Source: Argyresthia goedartella
Lineage: Eukaryota > Arthropoda > Insecta > Lepidoptera > Argyresthiidae
Length of the DNA stretch: 64,000 bases
Assembly (NCBI GenBank): GCA_949825045.1
Contig: OX463820.1
Location: 5,220,501-5,284,500, forward strand
Direction: 5' to 3'
The notes beneath the pieces were generated by a model. The model saw only the letters and a program-made list of their open reading frames with translations, was not told the origin of the DNA and did no database searches. The position numbers and the translations under genes are program-made. Of this stretch, positions 32,641 through 44,521 are shown piece after piece; positions within the stretch are counted from its first letter, which is position 1; the number at the start of each line of letters is the position of its first letter.

Positions 32641-33148
32641 TCTACTCCCATCTGCCCCGGGATAAACCATAGGTCGCCAGCACCGCGCCTGATAAGTTTA
32701 GAGGCCCCCAGGCTTTACTTTGTGTCATATAAACACACATTTACAAAGTAAAACCAGACGGGTTACCACAACGTCTTATGCCGATTCAGCTCTAAACCGT
32801 TATAAAACAAGGGAAACTATTCAATTGCTAGTCAAAAATGCTGATTTGCACCTCAAATATCAGGGCAAAGTGGTGGGTCAGGGTAGGTGTTAGGTTGACA
32901 TGTAAGAGTAAAAGAAACTGAAAATTTTACTACACATAAAAAAAACATGCAAAGTGTTTTGGTTAACATTTTTTATGTGCGATTAAATACTTCCCTAAAA
33001 CAAGTCTTCTTATTTGGTAAATAAAGCCCATTATAGCGTACTGGAATAAAAATGGTGATGTTCTTATTTTGAACCAAATCTGAAGCGCTAAAAGTTATCA
33101 TCAGGTGCGGTGCTGGCGACCTAATCCCGGGGCAGATGGGGTAGACCA
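32641..33148. mobile_element. TIR element with ~55-bp inverted ends
   Basis: The left end TCTACTCCCATCTGCCCCGG (32,641 on) extends through GGTCGCCAGCACCGCGCCTGA; the right end (about 33,085-33,148) is the imperfect inverse (GGTGCTGGCGACCTAATCCC…GGCAGATGGGG). The interior holds a piece related to the TCAACCTAACACGAAG repeat. No transposase. Superfamily not assigned; a clear target duplication was not found. Confidence 0.78.
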
Positions 33149-33666
33149 ATTCATTTGGCATTGTTCTGAAGATGCTGAGTATGAAGGTCACAATAAAATG
33201 CTTTGTCTCACCTATTTGTTTTGTAAGTTTAATTTCAAAGAAAATAAATAGACAATTGCTAACAATTTAGAAAGTTAGACCATCTCGAATCATGGGTACA
33301 CCGCGCATAGAATCACCATTAAACGATATTTTCTCGAATCACCATTAGCATGCATCAGCAGAATCACCGAAAGCAGTGCACCGAATTCGGACCCTGATAA
33401 CGGGTAATCGACTGAGACGTAATATGCGTTTCATGTAGTCGCCGGCCGTTGCAAATCAAGGCAAATTTCTTGTGAGCGTAGGTACTTGCCTACTCACCAT
33501 AATGTAGCGGTCGTGACTGTGACGGAATGTCTTGATGGAGTGATAGCTCTATCTAGGTACCTAGGTACATAACCGTTGTGGGACGATTACCTACCTTGTG
33601 ATTTATTATCTGGCGACTTTTGTATGCAGCTACCACATAATAACTTATAGTACCAGCAAAACAACA
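33149..33666. other. No gene recognised
   Basis: No coding sequence or clear repeat. Contains repeated AATCACCATTA words (33,310-33,350). Confidence 0.5.
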
Positions 33667-33668
33667 TA

Positions 33669-35071
33669 CAGGTGTCCCAAAACTCAAGCGGGCACCAGGT
33701 GAAAGCCCAGCTTAATACGGGGTCTGGTAAAATAAAATACAAAATATATGTCCCTCGGTTCAAAAAATATTGGCTTAGTTCAAAAAAAGCATAAAGGAAC
33801 TTCCCTTCTCATATCACATATTTAGTTACTGTGATAACAGTTTCTTAGCAATTCTCCTAAGTTTTCTTTACCAACATGATCCTGAATAACCATACTATTG
33901 ATAGCAGTAACAAACTGTCCAGTATATATCGTCAGATTGATAAAAAATATGTAGTTTGGTTGTGTCGTGGTTTGAGAAAATCTTGTTGGTCAACTTTGAC
34001 TCATCAAAACGGGAATAACACATACTGGGCTACCCTCGGCAAGTATATTAAAAAATTGGCCTATTCAGTAAGATTTTGATAAGGTAATACTTGCTACTTT
34101 CTTACCAAACATGTTAAAAAATATTATCAAAAGAAGTTGGACACCACAACAACACCTTTACATTTTAGGTAAGTTCACGAATGGAAAAATAATGTCTAGC
34201 TTAGAGTAAAACAAAAGAGATAAGTTTATAAATAAGTTACATAGTAAAAGTCAATTTTACTTCACATGTGTGTAAAAATTCATATTGTTTGCCTCCAGCA
34301 TGAATGCAGGATCTACATCTTTTAACAAATAGTAGATTTTGCAACAAGTGCACAAAACGAACCATTTTTATCCGAGACTTTTAGCAGCCCGAGCCGAAGG
34401 CGAGGGCTGATAGTAATGTCGAGGATAAAAATGGTTTTTGTGGACGAGTTATAAACTCTGCTTTTCACTTCGATTGCGAGAAAATAAAACAGTAATTTGA
34501 GAAAATTCAATACGAAAAGTTCACGGCTTCTTTCCCGCTACTTTACTTTTTTTAATTTTCCTGCATAATTTTCGGGCAAAGAAAAAAAATATACAGCCTA
34601 TTCTTAAATTATTTTGGAATAATGTTTTTTTTTGTGGTAAACACGTTTTGATATTTAGTTTCTTTTTCGTATTATCTTATTATAAATCAAAAATGCAAAT
34701 AGGGGTGGAAATATTATAAATTAGCAAGTTTTATCCATGTACAATTAATTGTTTTTGGCTGTATGGGCTAAATGGTCACTGCCTTAGTGTAGACACATTT
34801 AAAAAGCTACTTTTATGCACAAGAGCATAAAATTCAACTTTATGTCGCCTAGATCCTGCATAAAGTAGTACTTTTTCGAGCATGAGAAGTGAAAATATCT
34901 TTTTATTAGTGTTGGGTAACTCGCTGCAAAGTAACTAAATATGTGATAAGGGACAATGATTTTTGAAATGTTTGAAATAAGCCAATATTTTATAGTTTTT
35001 ATTTTACCAGACCCTGTAAAGATTGGGCTTTCACCTGGCGCCCGCTTGACGTTGAGTTTCAGGACACTCTG
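33669..35071. mobile_element. TIR element, ~170-bp inverted ends, TA-flanked
   Basis: 1,403 bp between TA dinucleotides. The left end (CAGGTGTCCCAAAACTCAAG…GGTGAAAGCCCAGC…GGTCTGGTAAAATAAAA…ATATTGGCTTA…CACATATTTAGTTACT) is repeated in inverse at 34,905-35,071. TA flanks and CAG starts fit Tc1/mariner-like elements. The 67-codon open frame in the middle (33,876-34,079) has no motif I can place. A CCGAGCCGAAGGCGAGGGC patch at 34,388 is common interspersed sequence. Confidence 0.8.
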
Positions 35072-35837
35072 TATAATAGTATTTCCAGTAGGTGCTACAG
35101 TCAAATCGATTTGAAGTAAACTTAAAATTAAATGAAAATGACTATTCGAGATGGACTGCATTAAACATAACCATAACATCATGCTAGACGTTGAAGCCTT
35201 ATAAACAGAAGGGCTTGTCGATTTTAGAATTAAATTAGAAAGGGGCCCGGAATGGTCCCTTGCACTTTTTTGATCATAACTTCTGAAGTTATCAAAACTA
35301 ATTGAAAAGTTTACAAAGAGCCCTTTTCAACGATATCCTAAATGACTTACAATACGGTGTTTTTTTATCGTTTTGTCATTTTACCCGCTCCATTTCTTTG
35401 CGATAATTCCATCCTGTCATACCAGTAGTCCGATAATCGAATTATTTGAACATTTTTATTCCAAATTGTTAGACTGACTCCGAGGATCGAACAGCTTGGA
35501 TCATTTCCTTCCAAATTGTTATAGACTAGAACTTGATAGCTTCTTCTCTATTCTTCATAATACATGTATCCACATACAAAGGAAAATAAAAAATAATACA
35601 ATGCTAAATAGTTTATTATACATAAAATAACAACATAACATAGCTTCACGCCTTTTACATATAAAAACACCAGCAATGCTTTGGGTTGCATTGTAACCGT
35701 GGATGTAATTTAGGACGTATTTATAAATGCAGAAGGAAAAATACTTTTTTGCCAATGCCACATTATATTCAGTTTTAAGAAAGTATTCAAAAATATAACC
35801 AGAGAGAGTATCCTGAGAGATGCATATTATGGCATCC

Positions 35838-36113
35838 TTATATGACATTATTTAGAATTATTTCGTTTAACTTCAATGTGTCTAAGCAATATTTATGTAT
35901 AATAATGAATGACATACAGAGATACATACTATAATCTTTTGCACATTTTGAATATGCTGATCTCTTAGAAAATTCTTCTCGGTCTATTTTTGAAAGGAGG
36001 GACATTATTTTCCCCTGCTTTCTCAAAACAGAATATGATGCTGCATCATCTGTAAATACTTTTAATATTTGTAGTAAAGTGACCTTCTTCCTTCTGCTCT
36101 GGTCTTCGCACAA
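35838..36113 (-). other. Unrecognised open frame inside the Foldback-like element
   Basis: 91 codons beginning MCEDQSRRKKVTLLQILKVF, with mixed-polarity, protein-like composition (…LSKIDREEFSKRSAYSKCAK…). No domain recognised and no neighbour continues it. It could be a remnant of the element's own gene or a chance frame. Confidence 0.3.
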
Positions 36114-36304
36114 ATAATTTTATAAAACAAACCAAGAATTTATAAACTTATCATTTTTAACCATTTTTTTTTCATATACGACCAGACCACTCATGTTTTT
36201 ATCATTTATGTCTGCGAAGTATGATATATACTTCCATCTCAATTAAATGTTGCCCCTGGGAAGGAACGGTAAAACTGCATACAAGGCAATATTTTTTCGT
36301 AAGC

Positions 36305-37045
36305 TTTATTATTATTATTTTATATATACTTTATTGCACGGTAAATAATGAGTACAAACAAATGAACACTTATGCGCAAAGGCGAGCTTATCTCGAAAAA
36401 GAGATTTCATCCAGCAAACCTACGCAGGACAGGAAAATTTATTGCTAGCATAGAGCAGTCTAGTGCACAATAAATTAAATGACTACCTACTAAAGTATAA
36501 AATATAAAAAGTCATATAATATTAGGTGCTTACCTATGAAATCAGCGTTTTGTATAGAGAAATTGAAGGAAACTCAATTATCAGTACAAACATTTTTGCA
36601 TTATTTCCTAGGAATGGCAAATCATAATTTTATAAAACTTTGTGTGTAAAATTAGACAACATGTAGCTCATAGCAAATTTGATTTAATTTTTTAAGTGTC
36701 AGCTGTAAAAAATATTACAATCTTATCATGAAAATGGATGACATTTAGGTCGACCTGATTTTGAACATTAATTTTTTTTTCTCAAACTGAAAATTAAAAG
36801 AAAATTTAATATGTAGATGTAAAACTTTGAAATTAACTTTTAAACAATTAAATAGCTAATGGAAATAGCTATTGAATCACACGAATTATGAACTCCTAAA
36901 TCTGTAAGAAAATTGAGACAATTTCATAGGTAAGCACCCAATAAATTATAATAATACATACATATATCAAGGTATATTATATATATATAAACACAATACT
37001 TACACACTAAAACTTAATACGCAAGAGAAAGGAGATGCAGTTTCA
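36305..37045 (-). mobile_element. LINE 3' end fragment, itself interrupted
   Basis: Minus-strand LINE 3' terminus: ATTATTATTATTTTATATATACTTTATTGCACGG, with the family stem-loop at 36,382-36,420 and the end of an ORF (GAAAGGAGATGCAGTTTCAA) at ~37,025-37,045. A 414-bp inverted-repeat element at 36,525-36,938 separates the two parts. It sits inside the Foldback-like element, so it inserted later. Confidence 0.75.
36525..36938. mobile_element. Short MITE with 18-bp inverted ends
   Basis: GGTGCTTACCTATGAAAT at 36,525 and its exact inverse ending at 36,938; 414 bp, non-coding and AT-rich. It lies within a LINE fragment. A target duplication could not be fixed, so the superfamily is left open. Confidence 0.78.
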
Positions 37046-37691
37046 ATCTTTATATCATGCAGCTAGATAAAAAGCAAATTATGTATATTTATTGTGAAAA
37101 AGTTACGTAGAATGTAATTAATGACGAATAAATTAATGCTGCATAATCATTGTTTTTAAGTGTTTTTCCAAAGAGGATTGATATTAAAAGGTTAAAACAT
37201 GGTGAAATAACACTTTAGTTATCATGTGTGTGTAGCTAGCTAGGTAGGTACTATTATTTTATGAAGTAATGTAACGAAACCATAACAAATTATACTATTC
37301 ACCTTTCTATTATTTTTCATTTATCTATGTAGCTGGGTATAGCTATTATGAAGAATAGAGAAGTTACGAAGGTCTTGTCTAACAATTTGGAGGGAAATTA
37401 TCCAAACAATTCGGTCCTCGGAATCAGTCTAACAATTGAAAGGATCATATGCAAACAGTTCGATCCTCGAAGTCAGTCTAACAATTTGAAAAAATAAATG
37501 TCCAAACACTTAGATCATGGGAATCGGTCGAACAGTTTGGAAAAAAACATCCAAACAGTTAGATCATGGAAATCAGTTTAACAGTTTGGGAAAAAAAACC
37601 AAACAGTACTATGATCGCACTACTGGTATGACAGTGTGGAATAAAGGCTTTGTTGTAGACAATATTTTTTCATATAAGACTTGAATTATGT

Positions 37692-37930
37692 TATGATTCA
37701 ATTCAATTCAATTCAAAAAATCTTTATTTAATAAGATTATTGTTAGAATTACAAAAACTCCCACAAAACCACATTTCGCAGTTTTCAGAGTTTTTACAGA
37801 TGGCGGATGGATTTATAAGATTTATAACTCAATTTTCAGAGATGTAACATAAAGAAAAGTTTGTCAATATAATCCAGAGGCATGCACAGAGTCTAAGGCC
37901 TAAAATTGCGTCACTTGATTGTTTCTTTCA
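37692..37930 (-). mobile_element. LINE 3' end fragment
   Basis: An AATTC repeat tail (ATTCAATTCAATTCAATTCA at ~37,697) is followed by AAAAAATCTTTATTT, the inverse of a LINE 3' terminus. No coding part recognised. The right limit is uncertain. Confidence 0.62.
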
Positions 37931-40900
37931 TATACAAGACAAGGTTGGAGCCGGAATCACAACTTAATATGTGTTTAGAAATGCCAGAGCGGATTCGTAT
38001 GGAGGCGTCGCGATCCTAGTCCAGAAGTCAGTAAAAGCCTATCTATGTAATACTAAACTAAGTAATGTAGGTATAGAAATATTACATCTTAAATTATTAC
38101 ATTGTTGTAATCTACAGAATATTATTGCTATTTACTGTACATCAAGAGCGCGAACTGCACAATCAGATTGGGATAGTCTTTCTGGCATGTTTTCACGTAA
38201 AACTGTCATAGCTCGAGATTTTAACGGCCACCATACTAATTGGTCATACAAAAACGACACTAGAGGTTTCCAGCTAATGGATTCTGCTCGAGAACAATGC
38301 TAAACACACTAGAATTAAATTAGTAAGTGGCGTTCTTCAAAAATCGTCCCCGGATATTACGTTCAGCTCATCAGATATATTAATATTAATTGCAATTGGG
38401 ATGTCACCAACGAAAGTTTTGGCAGTGATCACTTGGTTAATAAGATGTCCTACTATCAGGGAAGTAACAATTCTTTAAAAAAACTTAACTTTGAAAAAGC
38501 AGATTGGAAGCTTTATAGAACAACATTAGAGAGTTATTTTGATAGTAAAATTTATGATTATAATAAGATAAATAATGGTAGCTAATAAAAGTATACCAGT
38601 TGTTAAAATTTGTAATGACCTTGCTCAAAATTTTACCCCGAAATCATACTGGAATACTGATCTGTCAAAAGCTGTAGCCCAGCTCAGACTGGCATTGTCT
38701 TGTTTCAGGAAAAACCCGACTCCGAATAATCTTAATATTCTAGAAAAACATATTTCTGAGGCTCAACGACTAATTCGTCAAGCTAAGTTACTAGATGATA
38801 GTTGGCATTTTTTTTGTACCAGCATTGATGAAATTACGTCAATTTCCGAGCTATGGCGCAAAATGAGATGGATGAAGGGTCACAAAAAAAAACAGTATCA
38901 TACCTCTGATGATAATAAGGAAGTGCTACTATGTAACCTTGCACCTGATTCTGTACATCCGCAATCGCTAACTTTCATGTCTACAAATCCATGTCTTAAA
39001 GCAAAGTTTGCTATGCACGAACTGAACAAATGTATTAAAAAAAAGACAGCCCCGGGAGATGATGGCATAACCTATTCAATGATTTTTAATCTACCTGCTC
39101 CGCGAAGCAATACCTAATTGAATTATATAATGAAATTAATGAAATATTGACGACATCAATACTACCTACTCAATGGCGTGATATTAAATAAAACCTATTC
39201 CTAAATATAGTAGTGATCCAAATGCAATACCAAACATAAGACCCATTTCATTAATTTCATGTATATATTTGCTTACACGGAGACTAGAATGGTACGCTAA
39301 AAAAATAAAACTCCAAAAGTTACACGTTTCAGGCAAGCCCAATCCTGTTTAGATTCTCTAGCTCGTTTAGTGCTCCAAGTGCAAATAGGCTGTGGCATTT
39401 TTTTCGACATTGATAACGCGTACAAAAACGTCTTATTAAGTTAAGTGACAAGTTGTCTAGACGAAATTTCGGTGGGGGGCAAAATTTGTAAGAATATATG
39501 GGAATGTTTGAGCGAAAGACTCCTTAAAATAGGGAAAGAAGATACAGGCACAGGTAATAAATCTTATCTTTCTAGATAAACAAATAGAGGCATAGCCCTA
39601 GGGAGATCCTATGTCGCCTTTGATGTTCAACATCGTGACAGCCTAAATATGTCAAAGTATTGACGAGGTGATGATATCACAATACGCCGATGACTTCGTG
39701 CTATATTCCTCACAACGTAAGCTTTCTGACAGCACAACAAAACTTCAAGGTGCCATGGATGCTATGGTTGTTATTCTGGAGAATATATAGGTGTAGAGCT
39801 GTCACCAAATAAATCAAAATACTGTTTATTTAGCAGAGGGCATAGAAGGCAGGAAATACAATTAGAAATATCTGGAACACCTTTGATCTCTACGAATAGT
39901 GCTAAATATCTGGGGATTTGGCTAGATCGGTCACTAAAATGGAATAAACACATTATCGAAACTTGGGAAAAAACACAAAAATATTTAAATTTATTAAAGT
40001 TATAGCAGGTTCAGGCTGGGGTTTACACCCTAAATACCTCAGACGGTTATACATTGCGTTGATTCGGAGTAGAATTGACTATGGTTGCTTCTTATATGAT
40101 AATAGTGCCAAAACCTATCTAACCAAACTAGACAAAGTACAAAATCAGGCATTACGAATAGTTGGAGGATTCATCAAGAGTACACCCATACACGTAATGG
40201 AGTCGGAAGTTTCGTACCGATTAAATATTACCTTAAAGCTAAATCGTGCCTAAATAATATAACACTTGACCTGCTATGCCAACTAGAATCCCTTTGTGTA
40301 AACAGATATTGGCAAAATAAGAAGAAACCACTGTTGGTATCCGCTTTTTGTAGTGGCATTAACGATGAGTTAATCGCATCGAGTGACTCCTTAGGAATGT
40401 ATTCTTAGAATACTTGGGCGACCAATATTAGTGTTGAGAAGGTCGTTAAGGATAAATTAGAGAGCGTCAACATGCCAATCAATACTTTAATACTTATAAT
40501 AGAAGAGCTACAAAACCTATATAGTGGATAGTATAAATTGTATACGGACGCGTCTAAAAGCAATAACGGTTTGGGTGTAGCTTATTTTGACGCAGCAAAA
40601 AAGTGTATGGTACCTTTAATATAAGATCTAGTTTATTTTATCTATGATGGCGGCAGTACTTGTTGCAATTCTGAATGCAGTATCTTATGTAGAGCTCGGT
40701 CTCACAAAAATAGAGATTTTGACAGATAGTAAGAGTGGACTTCTGCATTAGTAAGAGTGGACACAGAGGAAACTCGAAAGCTTATGCTATACTCAAAGCT
40801 ATAGACGAGTTTATTTATTTATTTATTTTATTTATTTATTGAACAAAAATCCACAGCCATACATAAAATTAAACAAGAATGTAGATTAAATAACTAGGCC

Positions 40901-41074
40901 AATTAAGGATTTCACTATGTAAATAGTCAAATAAGAACAGGTGAGAGTACACTCAAAGAGACAGGTAGGTAGGTAACTTAAAAACAGTAAACATCTGTGT
41001 GCATATTATGTTGTAGGGTACAGTGTACAGTAATATGTGCAGTGTATGCGTGTGTGTGAAAGGTTGTTTATGGG

Positions 41075-41130
41075 TGTGTGTGTGTGTGTGTGTGTTTATC
41101 AGTTAGTATTGTTGTGTTTGTGTGTGTGTT
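41075..41130. repeat. GT microsatellite
   Basis: Uninterrupted GT dinucleotides around 41,077-41,094, with a second shorter run near 41,112-41,130. It lies in the 3' UTR of the LINE. Confidence 0.9.
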
Positions 41131-41238
41131 ATGTGTTTAGATGAATGGCAGTTACAGCTAAAAACTCGATGTATTCTAATTCGATCAATAATCTACAAAG
41201 TTGTATTGTTGCGATGGTAAGAGTAGGTTTACATGGCG

Positions 41239-43915
41239 TTAGTCTAATACAGTTTTGTCGTCTTCTAATAACTTCAGCGCTACTTTCCGCTTAAACATAG
41301 GTTTACTGGCGCAGAATGGGTCAATGTCTGAGAAAAGTTTGTTATAAGTTTTAGGCAATCTGAGACAAGTACAGTTAGATGCAAAATTGGTACGGTTGTA
41401 AGGGACGTGAAAAAGTTTAGTACGAGTGTGCCTGGTACGTTTTGCCGGGGCAGATAACCTGATAATATCATTGACCAAACGGGAGCAGTCGAGAGTACCG
41501 GAGCACACATCATGCAGAAGTGACATATCGGCTATAACACGCCGGTCTTTTAGAGTCAGTAGTTTGTATTTGTTACATGATTCGGCGTAGCTTAGGTTTG
41601 GGTTTCGGGTGCGATAGTTGAGAAATTTGAGGAATTTCTTTTGCATATTCTCGATTTCATTTACATGGCTTGTATATTGTGGGTTCCAAATAGGACTGCA
41701 GTATTCAAGGACACTGCGAACGTACGCAAAATAAATAATCTTTATACAAGTACTATCTGTGAAGTCTTTACAGACTCGTGTTACAAAGCCAAGATTTCTG
41801 TAAGCTTTCCTTTTTACTGATTCTATGTGTGCCGAAAATGTCAATTTAAAATCAAGTATGACACCGAGGTCCTTTATGCAAGTGTCTTTATTTATGGGTA
41901 CATTATTAAGTTTGTAGACAGTTGATATAGGATTAGTTTTCCTTGTGAAGCTTATATGTACGCATTTGGATGTGTTAACACCTATTCTATTTTTGTCATA
42001 GTAGTCTCCTACTCGGTTTAAATCCTCTTGAAGATTTTGCGAATCAACAACGCTTTTAATATTAGTGTAGATCTTTTTGTCATCAGCATAAAGTAGAAAT
42101 TTAGCATTTTTGAAGCATTCATTGATGTCAAAAAGGTAAGCTGCATAAAGTAAGGGCCCTAGTAAGGATCCTTGTGGGACTCCAGAGGGTATATCAATGT
42201 AGTTAGATCGGTGTCCAGCTATGACCACAGCCTGTCGACGATTAGATACGTATGATTTTACCCAGCGTAGAAGATCCCCACGTATGCCTAGTGTCTGCAG
42301 CTTTTGAAGCAGGATAATGTGGTCTACTCTGTCAAAGGCTTTTTCAAAGTCAGTGTAGATCACGTCCACCTGTCCATGAGAGTGCATGCCTTGAAGTACG
42401 TCACTAACAAAAACGGCCAAGTTAGATGTGGTTGAACGACCCCTAATAAAGCCATGTTGCTCCTCTGGGATGCCTTGCATTAGAATGGGGTAGATTTTGT
42501 CAAGAATCAATTTTTCGAATAACTTTCCAAATGTGTTTAAGATAGATATCGGTCTGTAATTTTCTACGTGCAATCTTGAGTCTTTTTTATGTATTGGCAC
42601 TATAAGTGCCTCCTTCCACTTCAAAGGGAACTCACCATCGTTTACAGAACGGTTAAATATAATACTAAGGGGTTCCAATAGTGAATCTTTACATCTGATA
42701 ATAAAGCCAGGTGGAATGCCATCATTACCAGGTCCTTTGTTGGGATCGATTGTTTTCAATAGTTTGGAAATGTGTTCTGTAGTTATGTTTAATGTGTTAA
42801 TCGAGTTTATATATCTATCTTGAGCCTCTACAGTAGGGTATGCATCGGCTGGCTTCCTGAACATTTTTTCAAAGAAAGCGCTGAAGGCTTCACAGATCTC
42901 TTTTTCGTTGTTTAATTTATTATTACCTGTATACATGGTACTTGGGTACCCGGAGTCACTTTTTCTCTTTGATTTTATATATGACCAAAGATGTTTAGGA
43001 TCCCTTTTTATTATAGTTTGTGATCTTTGTATGTATGATTTATGACAATCAACTACCATATCTTTTTGTCTTTTTCTGAGGAGTGAGAATGTGGCATAGT
43101 CAATTAGATTCTTGTAGCTCTTCCATTGTGCGTGTGCTTTGCTTTTTTCCTTGATAATGTTAATGAGTGCTCGACTGTACCATATTGGGTAGCGGTTAGA
43201 TGTGTTAGTAATGACTAGTGGTACATACTCTTTTATCACGCTATTTATTTTATCATATAGAATTGTAACTGCGTCGTCTATAGTACCATGATTAAGAATA
43301 TGGGTCCAGTCATTACACCGAAGTGCATCATTTATTTTTGTGTAGTCACCTTTTCTGAATAAATACTTACGACGCGGGATCTTTGGCAAGGGAGGCATGG
43401 TAATCTCATTTGCATTTACAGTTAATGTAGTGTGAGCGGGGTCTTCCTTGACCATTGGATCATCACATTTAGTAACATCTAAGGTAAATGAAGAAAAAAG
43501 CAAGTCCAATGTATTTCCTGACACATTGGTATGACGATTAAACTGACGTAGACCAAGAAGATTAGCGTGATGTGTCAGTTCGAATGCCGAATTTTGCAGC
43601 TCAACCGTTCCTCGTTTAATATGTACTGGTTCAACCGTTTCCCACCGGACCATACTTAGGTTAAAATCACCTGTTATTATGTGGTAGTCATCAGGGTACG
43701 CAGTAACAAAGTCCGTCAACCATCCTGTGAAGTTGATAATGCGTTGAGCATGCTTCTTGCATTTAGGTGAATCGGGCGGTATGTAAATCAGCCCGATATG
43801 AACATCGCGCTGCGAACCGAACGATCGTCCTTCTATAGTAACCCATATGCACTCGACATCGAGGTGGTCACGCTGCCAGTCGGTACGCAGACGTGCATTG
43901 AGGCGCGCGGCACAT
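41239..43915 (-). CDS. LINE ORF2 (endonuclease C-terminal part + reverse transcriptase), long open frame
   Basis: An open frame of ~890 codons without a stop. It begins within the apurinic-type endonuclease: residues ~80-95 hold ITGDFNLSMVRW, and GNTLDLLFSS follows. After a ~200-residue linker, RT runs from ~400 (KGPGNDGIPP, VPIHKKDS, NYRPISILNTFGKLFE, GFIRGRSTTSNL, YTDFEKAFDRVDH, GVPQGSLLGPLLY, catalytic YADD, DLGVILD). The C-terminal region includes YFAYVRSVLEYCSPIWNP. No RNase H. Most like Jockey/CR1-type LINEs. The first endonuclease residues and ORF1 are missing, so it is not autonomous although RT looks intact. A few codons upstream of 43,915 belong to the host LINE. Confidence 0.9.
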
Positions 43916-44521
43916 ACGAGTTTCATCAAAAATGGATTGATTTAGTGTTGCAATGGGTTCCGTCACATATAGATTCAGCTGGAAACGAGGAGGCTGATCG
44001 GTTAGCTAAAGAAGCATGTTTAAATATATCGGTAATAGAAGTGATCCCTCGCTGTCATGAAGTTCTGCCAAAATATAACAATATATGTATTGAATCCTTC
44101 AAAGAATATTTTAATGAAAGATCTTTAACGGAGGGTATTTGATATAAGCCAATGCAAAATGAGCCTCCTCGTATTCCTTGGTTCGTAAACATTAGTTTGG
44201 GAAGGAAACTTATAATAGTGACCCATAGAATCCGCTCTGGACATATTCCACTAAATAGTTTCGGTTTCCTAATGAAAAAAGTACAATCAGCCAATTGTGA
44301 GAAGTGTGGTAAAGTGGAAGACATTCATCACTTGTTACTAGAGTGTATTGGAAACAAAAACGAAAGAGACGTAGTTGTGATTTTAGATTTAGGTATTTTT
44401 CAGACCTTTCTAGCTGAATCTCTGTCGAGGCATTTTTAATTTATAAGTATATTAGTGATAGTTTAAGAAAGCGTTAGTTTATAATATTAAATAAGTATGT
44501 ACTGCTTTTAGAATAAGATAT

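Larger units (their letters stand above)
35406..37641. mobile_element. Foldback-like element with tandem repeats in its inverted arms
   Basis: Left arm 35,406-35,562 and right arm 37,344-37,641 are inverted relatives. Both have ATTCCA…CTGTCATACCAGTAGT-type outer ends and CTCTATTCTTCATAATA-type inner ends. Between these the arms consist of a ~50-bp unit (GTCTAACAATTTGG…GATCCTCGGAATCA type), about two in the left arm and five in the right. This resembles Foldback/Galileo-type elements. The core includes two unrecognised minus-strand frames (35,555-35,848; 35,838-36,113) and a later LINE insertion (36,305-37,045). No transposase identified. Confidence 0.75.
40813..43915 (-). mobile_element. Younger LINE inserted into the RNase H region of the older LINE
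   Basis: About 3.1 kb, minus strand, flanked by an 8-bp repeat ACGAGTTT (40,805-40,812 and 43,916-43,923). The 3' end is a TTTA/ATTT simple repeat at 40,813-40,842. With one 8-bp copy left, the host frame reads AIDEFHQKWID without a break, which confirms the boundaries. 5'-truncated within the endonuclease. A GT microsatellite lies in its 3' UTR. Confidence 0.93.
37935..44450 (+). pseudogene. I/R1-like LINE with RNase H, degenerate and split
   Basis: Plus-strand ORF2 relic. Endonuclease part 37,960-38,300 (SYGGVAILVQKS; ARDFNGHHTNWS, in which the usual GDFN has become RDFN). Linker 38,575-39,117 (WNTDLSKAVAQLRLA…KKTAPGDDGITYSM). RT is badly broken over 39,120-39,960; a post-RT piece lies at 39,963-40,253 (GLHPKYLRRLYIALIRSRIDYG). 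RNase H begins near 40,540 (LYTDASKSNNGLGVAY), is interrupted at 40,813-43,915, and resumes with WVPSHIDSAGNEEADRLAKEA. A C-terminal Cys/His knuckle (CEKCGKVEDIHHLLLEC) ends at ~44,350. Many stops and shifts. Confidence 0.88.
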
